Positions 1-5,835 of a stretch of DNA of 13,206 nucleotides are shown piece by piece (position 1 is the stretch's first letter; the number at the start of each line of letters is the position of its first letter). The DNA lies in assembly GCA_934359535.1 (NCBI GenBank), contig CAKRLN010000038.1, positions 1 to 13,206 of the forward strand, given 5' to 3'. The position numbers and the translations under genes were made by a program. This DNA is from an uncultured Lachnospiraceae bacterium. Its GTDB lineage: Bacteria; Bacillota; Clostridia; Lachnospirales; Lachnospiraceae. The notes under the pieces are model-generated. The model was not told the origin of the DNA. It ran no database searches and worked only from the letters and a program-made list of their open reading frames with translations.

Positions 1-166
1 TCAAAACTTAGCTTGGCTAAATTTATCCTTTGATTTCAAGTTTAAAGGTGCATCTTTCGATGCTGTTCGTCAAATCTTTTGATTTGCCTGAATAATTCCC
101 ATTGAATCTTTCAAGGTTTTTCACTGTTCAGTTATCAAAGTCCTTTGTTGTCGTATCAGCGACAGC
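1..166 (-). other. Leader of an rRNA operon (16S gene off the left edge)
   Basis: This stretch is transcribed leftwards from promoter P2 and contains no credible protein gene. On the minus strand it begins with a boxB-like hairpin and a boxA-like element, then has two compact hairpins: a 6-bp stem with an AAAA loop (71-86) and a 5-bp GCATC/GATGC stem capped by a GAAA tetraloop (50-63). It ends in the phrase AGCCAAGCTAAGTTTTGA, which resembles the sequence just ahead of 16S rRNA in Clostridia. The tandem strong promoters fit an rRNA operon. The 16S gene itself is not in the window, so a tRNA or other stable-RNA operon cannot be fully excluded. The short ORFs over this region are rejected. Confidence 0.75.
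124..164 (-). promoter_or_regulatory. boxB-like hairpin followed by boxA-like antitermination element
   Basis: On the minus strand, TGTCG-CTGATA-CGACA (149-164) forms a perfect 5-bp hairpin with a 6-nt loop, starting within a few bases of the predicted P2 transcript start. It is followed by GGACTTTGATAACTGAACAG (124-143), which resembles the Firmicute rRNA boxA region (typically CTTTGAAAACTGAACA). The boxB-boxA order is that expected for Nus-dependent antitermination of rRNA transcription. The resemblance is by eye. Confidence 0.6.
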
Positions 167-172
167 TTATTT

Positions 173-201
173 ATATTACCATAAGCATTCCGCTTTGTCA
201 A
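173..201 (-). promoter_or_regulatory. rRNA promoter P2
   Basis: On the minus strand a perfect -35 TTGACA (196-201) and a -10 TAATAT (173-178) are separated by exactly 17 nt. The predicted start is near 166, just ahead of the boxB-like hairpin. Confidence 0.85.
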
Positions 202-336
202 CAACTTTTTACATTTTCTTACATTTCCATGCAAGCTACTGTCTTTTTCTGTCGGATCAGCTCTCAGGTGTCCACTGGTCTGTTCCGGCTGTGTGTTTTG
301 CTGCTCTGTAAAGCCGCTCACCGCGACAGCTCAGTT

Positions 337-365
337 ATAATATCACGGCATACGGCATATGTCAA
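337..365 (-). promoter_or_regulatory. rRNA promoter P1
   Basis: On the minus strand a perfect -35 TTGACA (360-365) and a -10 TATTAT (337-342) are separated by 17 nt. It lies 164 bp upstream of P2 with the same orientation and spacing, the tandem arrangement typical of rRNA operons. The DNA just upstream (366-390) is very A+T-rich and could serve as an UP element. It contains a weak GTAAA/TTTAC dyad (375-388) with no T-run after it. Confidence 0.8.
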
Positions 366-437
366 CCAAATTTTGTAAATTATTTTACAGTTCACAATGA
401 AATTCAACACAATTATGAGTTTCGCAATTGCCTATCA

Positions 438-971
438 TCAATTATCGCCATAAGGGGACAAGACAACCTGCCCAGCGGAAAGTGTCCGTGGTACGTCGAT
501 CACACGCTGGTTTTCGCTTCCGCGGAATTTTAACGCAATATTCTTCTTCTCCTGCACGAATTCACCGTCTACAAGGATATCGATATTCCGAAGAATCTCA
601 TCCGTGTATGCGCTGCGGCATCTTTTATTATCCGGATCAATAAGCTCCTCCCATGTATAACCGGAATAGATCCAGACCGTGCCATGGCAGACTTCTTTTC
701 GCATCCGCATAATAAGTGCATGCACTTCCTTCTGGTTCTTTTGCTCCATTGGCTCACCGCCTAGGATCGTAAGTCCTGCAATATAGGAAGGCTTTAAGGA
801 TTCAATAATTTTGTCTTCGGTTTCTTTTGTGTAAGGATGCCCATAGGAAAAATCCCATGTCATCTCATTGAAGCAGCCCTCACAGTGGTGGGTGCAGCCG
901 GACACAAAAAGCGATGTCCGGCAGCCATTTCCATTCGCTACGTCTGCATAATAAATCTGTCCATAATTCAT
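438..971 (-). CDS. nrdG: Anaerobic ribonucleoside-triphosphate reductase activating protein
   Basis: This 177-residue radical-SAM enzyme uses a 4Fe-4S cluster and S-adenosylmethionine to install the glycyl radical on NrdD. The cluster-binding CxxxCxxC motif is C26, C30 and C33 (CTHHCEGC). The SAM-contacting GGEP motif is at residues 71-74. Length is normal for NrdG. The ATG follows AGGGGAAG with a 5-nt spacer. It starts 24 nt after the nrdD stop, so it is co-transcribed with nrdD under the same NrdR-type promoter. It acts in the cytoplasm and is oxygen-sensitive as a family property. No clear terminator is visible between its stop and rRNA promoter P1. Confidence 0.95.
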   Translation of the reverse strand: MNYGQIYYADVANGNGCRTSLFVSGCTHHCEGCFNEMTWDFSYGHPYTKETEDKIIESLKPSYIAGLTILGGEPMEQKNQKEVHALIMRMRKEVCHGTVWIYSGYTWEELIDPDNKRCRSAYTDEILRNIDILVDGEFVQEKKNIALKFRGSENQRVIDVPRTLSAGQVVLSPYGDN

Positions 972-995
972 AGCAGCTTCCCCTGATTTTTGATT

Positions 996-3224
996 TTATT
1001 TCTTGGAATTTGGATTCATCTGTGCATCAAACTCCGGTGTGGACAGATGAAGCACACGTTCCTTGATCTCCTGCGTCCGTCCCTGATTCCAGAACTGTGT
1101 CCCAATGTATCCACAGGTACGGCGGGCTACACTCATCTTATCCTGATCGCGGTTACCGCAATTCGGGCATTCCCAGATCAGCTTACCAGAGCCTTCCTCC
1201 TCGATGATCCGGATCTCTCCATCGTAACCACATACCTGGCAGTAATCGCTCTTGGTATTCAACTCTGCGTACATAATATTTTCATAAATATATTGCATCA
1301 CTGAAAGCACGGCATCGATGTTGTTCTGCATGTTCGGAACTTCAACATAGCTGATTGCGCCTCCCGGAGAAAGCTCCTGGAACTGGGATTCGAATTTCAG
1401 CTTGTCAAATGCATTCATCTCCTCGGTGACATGCACATGATAGCTGTTTGTGATGTAGTTCTTATCTGTAACACCCGGAATAATGCCAAAACGCTTCTGT
1501 AAGCATTTTGCAAATTTATAGGTTGTGGATTCTAACGGGGTTCCATAGAGACTGAAATCCATATTCTGTTCTTCCTTCCACTTCTGACATGCATCATTCA
1601 AATGTTTCATGACTGCAAGTGCAAATGGCGTTCCTTCCGGATCGGTATGGGAAACACCCTTCATATAACGGGTACACTCACAAAGACCTGCATAGCCGAG
1701 TGAGATCGTAGAATATCCGCCGAATAACAGCCTGTCGATTGTCTCTCCCTTTTTCAGTCTTGCAAGCGCGCCATTCTGCCATAAAATCGGTGCAACGTCC
1801 GATGGAGTTCCAAGCAGTCTCTTATGTCTGCACATCAGTGCCCGGTAGCAAAGCTCAAGGCGCTCATCGAAAATCTCCCAGAACTTCTTCTCATCCCTTC
1901 CGGAAGAGCAGGCAACGTCTACAAGGTTAATCGTCACAACACCCTGATTAAAGCGGCCGTAATATTTCGGTTTGTTTGTCTCTGGATCAATATATGGTGT
2001 TAAAAAGCTTCTGCAGCCCATGCAGGTATAGCAGTGTCCCTCTCCATTTTTATCGACCTTAAGCTCTTTCATCTTCTTCTCGGAAATATAATCCGGAACC
2101 ATACGCTTTGCGGTACATTCTGCTGCAAGCTTTGTCAGATACCAGTATGGTGCATCCTCTGTAATATTATCCTCTTCCAATACATAGATGAGCTTTGGAA
2201 AAGCTGGGGTGATAAAGACACCCTTCTCATTTTTCACGCCCTTGATTCTCTGGTGAAGCATCTCCTCGATGATCGATGCAAGATCCGCTCTTGTCTGTGG
2301 ATCCTTTACCTCATCCAAATACATAAATACGGTAATAAACGGAGCCTGTCCGTTTGTTGTCATGAGGGTGATCACCTGATACTGGATCATCTGGACACCA
2401 CGGTTAATCTCTTCCTTTACGCGAAGCTCTGCGACTTCGTTGATCTTCTCTTCATCCAGCTCAAGTCCGATTGCGGCAAATTCTGCGGCAACCTGCCTGC
2501 GGAACTTCTCACGGCTTACCTGGACAAACGGAGCAAGATGCGCAAGGGAAATACTCTGTCCGCCGTACTGGGAGCTTGCAATCTGCGCAATCGCCTGAGT
2601 CGCAATATTGCAGGCAGTGGAAAAGCTCTTTGGACGGTCGATCATCGTCTCAGAAATTACGGTTCCATTCTGTAACATATCCTCTAAGTTAACAAGACAG
2701 CAGTTATGCATGTGCTGTGCAAAATAATCCGAATCATGGAAATGAATGATGCCCTTTTCATGTGCTTCCACGATATCCTCTGGAAGCAGGAATCGTCTTG
2801 TGATATCCTTGCTGACCTCGCCAGCCATATAATCACGCTGTACACTGTTTACCGTCGGGTTCTTATTGGAATTCTCCTGCTTTACCTCCTCATTATTACA
2901 TTCAAGCAGGCTTAAAATCTGCTCATCTGTTGAATTCGATTTGCGCACCAGCGCCCTTTTATAACGATACGTAATATAATTACGTGCAACATTAAACGCA
3001 CGATGATTCATCAGCTGATTCTCAACCATATCCTGAATCTCTTCCACACTTGGAGAACGCTTCATGTTCTCACATGCCACCTCAACATTGTCTGCAATCT
3101 CCTGAATCTGGTTGTTATCCAGCTTTTCATAGTCAATCACGGACTCATTTGCCTTTTGGACTGCAGCAACAATCTTTGCAGAATCAAATACATCCTCGCT
3201 TCCGCTGCGCTTAATTATCTTCAT
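996..3224 (-). CDS. nrdD: Anaerobic (class III) ribonucleoside-triphosphate reductase
   Basis: This 742-residue glycyl-radical enzyme reduces ribonucleoside triphosphates to dNTPs under anoxia, classically with formate as reductant. Residues 1-90 are an ATP-cone allosteric domain. The catalytic barrel follows, with candidate conserved cysteines at C175/C176 (HNCC) and in C401-M-G-C404. Near the C terminus four zinc-ligand cysteines form two CxxC pairs (C662/C665 and C686/C689). The glycyl-radical loop RRTCGYIG spans 701-708, the radical residue being G705 by analogy with E. coli G681. Length is normal and all landmarks are intact. The ATG is fixed by an in-frame TAG immediately before it. An AGAGAGGA ribosome site lies about 11 nt upstream, a rather long spacer. 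It is the first gene of the nrdDG unit. Confidence 0.96.
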   Translation of the reverse strand: MKIIKRSGSEDVFDSAKIVAAVQKANESVIDYEKLDNNQIQEIADNVEVACENMKRSPSVEEIQDMVENQLMNHRAFNVARNYITYRYKRALVRKSNSTDEQILSLLECNNEEVKQENSNKNPTVNSVQRDYMAGEVSKDITRRFLLPEDIVEAHEKGIIHFHDSDYFAQHMHNCCLVNLEDMLQNGTVISETMIDRPKSFSTACNIATQAIAQIASSQYGGQSISLAHLAPFVQVSREKFRRQVAAEFAAIGLELDEEKINEVAELRVKEEINRGVQMIQYQVITLMTTNGQAPFITVFMYLDEVKDPQTRADLASIIEEMLHQRIKGVKNEKGVFITPAFPKLIYVLEEDNITEDAPYWYLTKLAAECTAKRMVPDYISEKKMKELKVDKNGEGHCYTCMGCRSFLTPYIDPETNKPKYYGRFNQGVVTINLVDVACSSGRDEKKFWEIFDERLELCYRALMCRHKRLLGTPSDVAPILWQNGALARLKKGETIDRLLFGGYSTISLGYAGLCECTRYMKGVSHTDPEGTPFALAVMKHLNDACQKWKEEQNMDFSLYGTPLESTTYKFAKCLQKRFGIIPGVTDKNYITNSYHVHVTEEMNAFDKLKFESQFQELSPGGAISYVEVPNMQNNIDAVLSVMQYIYENIMYAELNTKSDYCQVCGYDGEIRIIEEEGSGKLIWECPNCGNRDQDKMSVARRTCGYIGTQFWNQGRTQEIKERVLHLSTPEFDAQMNPNSKK

Positions 3225-3294
3225 CTATCCATACATCCTCTCTCTTTGTTGTTCTCGTCCTGTCCCATTGTCATGTCTGCAGGGAACATTTTCA

Positions 3295-3322
3295 ATTATA
3301 CTATATATAGTGTCTTTGTCAA
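3295..3322 (-). promoter_or_regulatory. nrdDG promoter
   Basis: On the minus strand a perfect -35 TTGACA (3317-3322) and a perfect -10 TATAAT (3295-3300) are separated by 16 nt. Transcription should start near 3288, giving an untranslated leader of about 65 nt. The spacer is almost filled by an NrdR box, so repressor and RNA polymerase could not bind together. Confidence 0.85.
3298..3313 (-). promoter_or_regulatory. NrdR box, promoter-proximal
   Basis: ACACTATATATAGTAT on the minus strand closely matches the known NrdR consensus (ACACwATATATwGTGT). It occupies the -35/-10 spacer and the first bases of the -10 of the nrdDG promoter. NrdR is the ATP/dATP-sensing zinc-finger/ATP-cone repressor of ribonucleotide reductase genes; its own gene is not in the window. 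Confidence 0.85.
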
Positions 3323-3329
3323 CCTTATT

Positions 3330-3345
3330 TAACTATATTCTGTGG
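3330..3345 (-). promoter_or_regulatory. NrdR box, upstream
   Basis: CCACAGAATATAGTTA on the minus strand is a weaker NrdR box, matching the downstream box at 10 of 16 positions including the ATATAGT core. Its centre is 32 bp from that of the other box, about three helical turns, the spacing known for paired NrdR boxes. Confidence 0.75.
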
Positions 3346-3368
3346 TCTGACAGAACATGGAAAAAATG

Positions 3369-3410
3369 GGAAAAAGCGCCACAATCCCCTGATATGCAAC
3401 GCTTTTTTCC
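3369..3410. terminator. Hairpin terminator downstream of the marR-family gene
   Basis: GGAAAAAGCG (3369-3378) pairs with CGCTTTTTTCC (3400-3410) around a loop of about 21 nt. On the minus strand the right arm carries a T-rich tract, so it could end transcripts of the marR-family gene before the nrdDG promoter. The large loop and A/T-rich stem make it moderate in strength. Confidence 0.55.
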
Positions 3411-3430
3411 ATAATTTTATAAATTATCAG

Positions 3431-3468
3431 ATAAGAATAACTTTTATTTTTCTTTCTGTCATTCTTAT
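3431..3468. repeat. 11-bp inverted repeat just after the marR-family stop codon
   Basis: ATAAGAATAAC (3431-3441) and GTCATTCTTAT (3458-3468) form an 11-bp stem with one G-U pair when read on the minus strand, loop 16 nt. It starts 14 nt beyond the regulator's stop. No T-run follows directly, so it may be an mRNA 3'-end stabiliser or an accessory to the terminator at 3369-3410. Confidence 0.45.
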
Positions 3469-3481
3469 TGTTTCCTGTTAT

Positions 3482-3967
3482 TTATGATTGATCCGCCGCA
3501 CGGCACAGCTCCTCCACATTGAAAAGCGCACGCGACAAAAGCTCCATAAAAAGAGCTGCTTCCTCGTCTGTCATACCGCACCGGATCGCCTGTTCTATAG
3601 AAAAAATCCGTTTCATTGCCCGCCTGTCACACATGTAGGCACGGTCGGTCAAAACAATCTTTTTTAATCTTGCATCCTCCTCCACTGCCACACGCACGAT
3701 CAGCCCCTTTTTCTCCATCCCCTTTAAAATATTTGAGGCAGTTGCCCCGGATATGGAAAATGCTGCCTCGATATCCTTTTGAAATACAATTTTTCCTTCT
3801 CTCTCCTTCTGGATTAGAAACGCGATCGTTGAACACTGGACACCAGTCAAGCCCTCATCATCATGGATTCTTCCCGCATCCATATATTTTTCAATGCAGT
3901 TGTGCAGCATACGCAGCTTATGCCCATACGTCTCCTCCGGACGGAGTCTTCTTATCTCTTCTGACAT
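3482..3967 (-). CDS. MarR-family transcriptional regulator
   Basis: This 161-residue protein has the layout of a MarR-type winged helix-turn-helix repressor. An N-terminal dimerisation helix is followed by a recognition region around residues 61-90 (KDIEAAFSISGATASNILKGME) and a wing near 90-105 with the DARLKKI signature typical of the family. A C-terminal helical region closes the dimer. The ATG is preceded by AAAGGGAG at a suitable distance. It is divergent from the two-gene ABC exporter, and dyads in the shared 119-bp spacer are natural operator candidates. The likely role is ligand-relieved repression of the exporter and possibly of itself. The ligand is unknown. The family is clear; the target is inferred from position. 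Confidence 0.88.
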   Translation of the reverse strand: MSEEIRRLRPEETYGHKLRMLHNCIEKYMDAGRIHDDEGLTGVQCSTIAFLIQKEREGKIVFQKDIEAAFSISGATASNILKGMEKKGLIVRVAVEEDARLKKIVLTDRAYMCDRRAMKRIFSIEQAIRCGMTDEEAALFMELLSRALFNVEELCRAADQS

Positions 3968-3997
3968 GATCTCTCCCTTTTGACACCTGAATCCTGA

Positions 3998-4026
3998 TTG
4001 ACAAATCTGGTATTTCGTACTATAAC
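3998..4026 (+). promoter_or_regulatory. Promoter of the ABC exporter operon
   Basis: A perfect -35 TTGACA (3998-4003) and a -10 TATAAC (4021-4026) are separated by 17 nt. The untranslated leader is about 54 nt and ends in an AGAAGGG ribosome site 5 nt before the ATG at 4087. The -10 lies partly inside the dyad at 4023-4036. A weaker opposite-strand -10 (TATAGT, 4019-4024) could serve the regulator gene, but its -35 is poor. Confidence 0.75.
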
Positions 4027-4046
4027 TATATAGTTAGCACACTAAC
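4023..4046. promoter_or_regulatory. Overlapping dyads, candidate MarR-family operator
   Basis: TAACTATATAGTTA (4023-4036) is a perfect 14-bp palindrome covering the last four bases of the exporter -10 and the expected transcription start. It overlaps a second dyad, GTTAG-CACA-CTAAC (4033-4046). A repressor bound here would block the exporter promoter and could also affect the divergent regulator gene. Binding by the neighbouring MarR-family protein is inferred. Confidence 0.65.
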
Positions 4047-4086
4047 TTTTAAAAATCAAGTATTTTTTACAGAAAGAAGGGATCTT

Positions 4087-5835
4087 ATGCTAAAAACGTT
4101 AGGAGCACAGATCAAGGAATTCAAAAAAGCCTCGATCGCTACTCCGATTTTTATGTTACTCGAAGTTTTAATGGAAACGATCATCCCTTTCCTTATGGCA
4201 TCAATCATCAATGACGGTGTCAACAAGGGCGATACCCACCACATCTACGTAACCGGTGCCTGGATGATCGTAGCTGCCCTGTTCAGCCTTACCGCCGGCT
4301 GTCTCGGCGCAAGATATGGTGCAAAGGCTGCCATGGGACTTGGCCGCAACTTAAGAAAGGCAATGTTTGAACGGATCCAGACCTTTTCCTTTGCCAATAT
4401 CGACAAATACAATACATCCGGTCTTGTCACACGCCTGACAACGGATGTCACAAACGTGCAGAATGCTTACCAGATGATTCTGCGTATGTGCATGCGCGCA
4501 CCGGCAAGTCTGATCTGTGCCATGGCAATGTCCTTTTTCATCAGTCCGCGAATCGCCATGATCTATCTTGTCGCTGTTATCATTCTCGGAGGCTTTTTAA
4601 TCCTTATCACCATGACTGCCATGAAGTATTTCCAGAATGCGTTCTTAAAATACGATGACTTAAACGAAAGTGTCCAGGAAAATGTATCCGCAATCCGCGT
4701 GGTAAAGGCATATGTCCGCGAAAGTTTTGAAAAGGAAAAATTTAAAACCGCAAGTGACAATATCAAAAAGCTTCTTGTAAAAGCTGAAAATGTCGTTGTG
4801 TGGAACGCTCCCCTGATGCAGCTTACCGTATACAGCTGTATTCTTTTCATCAGCTGGCTTGGTGCAAACATGATTGTTTCCGGCTCCCTTGAGACCGGTG
4901 ACCTGATGGCACTGCTTACCTATTGTATGAATATTTTAATGAGCCTTATGATGCTCTCCATGGTATTTGTCATGATTTCCATGAGCGGTGCAAGTGCAAG
5001 ACGTATCTGTGAGGTTCTGACCGAAGAAAGCGCACTGAAAAATCCACTTCATCCGGTCTATGAGGTTTCTGATGGTTCCATCTGCTTCGACCATGTTACC
5101 TTTAGCTACTCGAAAACCTCCGACACACCGGTACTTGATGATATTTCCCTCACGATAAAATCCGGGGAAACAATCGGTATCATCGGTGGAACCGGAAGCT
5201 CAAAATCGAGTCTTGTCAACCTGATCAGCCGCCTTTATGATGTCGATTCCGGTTCCGTCTCAGTCGGAGGCATTGATGTCCGCGACTATGACATGACCGC
5301 GCTTCGTGACCAGGTATCTGTCGTGCTTCAGAATAATGTCTTATTCAGCGGTTCCATCTACGACAACCTCCGCTGGGGGAATAAAAATGCAACTGATGAA
5401 GAATGCATCGAAGCCTGCCGCCAGGCATGTGCAGATGAATTCGTCCGCCAGTTCCCGGATCAGTATAACACCCATATCGAACAGGGTGGAACCAATGTAT
5501 CCGGTGGCCAGAAACAGCGCCTTTGCATTGCGCGCGCCCTCTTAAAAAAGCCGAAAATCATAATCCTAGATGACAGCACCAGTGCGGTTGATACCGCAAC
5601 CGACGCAAAGATAAGAAAAGCCTTCCGTGAATCCATTCCAGGAACAACGAAGCTCATTATCGCACAGCGCATCTCATCCGTCCAGGATGCCGATCACATC
5701 ATTGTCATGAATGATGGTAAACTTGACGGCTTTGGAACACACGAAGAATTACTGAAAAACAATACGATCTACCGCGATGTCTACGAATCGCAGACACAGG
5801 GCGGCGGAGATTTCGATGAAGGAGGTGCCGCATAA
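4087..5835 (+). CDS. ABC exporter half-transporter, subunit 1 (degenerate ATP site)
   Basis: This 582-residue protein fuses an exporter-type membrane domain (about residues 15-300, six predicted helices) to an ATPase domain (about 330-575). Visible motifs are Walker A GGTGSSKSS (367-375), Q-loop Q415, signature VSGGQ (471-475), Walker B IIILDD (491-496) and D-loop SAVD. Three key positions deviate: S372 replaces the usual glycine before the Walker A lysine, D496 replaces the catalytic glutamate, and Q527 replaces the H-loop histidine. The Asp and Gln changes are those known for the non-hydrolysing half of heterodimeric exporters such as TM287/288 and BmrC/BmrD. Its intact signature should complete the active site of the partner encoded next, whose ATG shares one base with this stop. 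The substrate is unknown; a drug or toxic metabolite is plausible given the MarR-family neighbour. Confidence 0.92.
   Translation: MLKTLGAQIKEFKKASIATPIFMLLEVLMETIIPFLMASIINDGVNKGDTHHIYVTGAWMIVAALFSLTAGCLGARYGAKAAMGLGRNLRKAMFERIQTFSFANIDKYNTSGLVTRLTTDVTNVQNAYQMILRMCMRAPASLICAMAMSFFISPRIAMIYLVAVIILGGFLILITMTAMKYFQNAFLKYDDLNESVQENVSAIRVVKAYVRESFEKEKFKTASDNIKKLLVKAENVVVWNAPLMQLTVYSCILFISWLGANMIVSGSLETGDLMALLTYCMNILMSLMMLSMVFVMISMSGASARRICEVLTEESALKNPLHPVYEVSDGSICFDHVTFSYSKTSDTPVLDDISLTIKSGETIGIIGGTGSSKSSLVNLISRLYDVDSGSVSVGGIDVRDYDMTALRDQVSVVLQNNVLFSGSIYDNLRWGNKNATDEECIEACRQACADEFVRQFPDQYNTHIEQGGTNVSGGQKQRLCIARALLKKPKIIILDDSTSAVDTATDAKIRKAFRESIPGTTKLIIAQRISSVQDADHIIVMNDGKLDGFGTHEELLKNNTIYRDVYESQTQGGGDFDEGGAA

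Noticed and set aside
145..378. Small plus-strand frames in the rRNA leader region
   Set aside because: They run antisense through promoters P1 and P2 and their leader, lack ribosome sites and show no protein-like motifs.
2034..2675. 213-residue plus-strand frame opposite nrdD
   Set aside because: It is a shadow of the nrdD reading frame; composition is rich in Leu/Cys/His as expected for an antisense artefact, and no ribosome site is visible.
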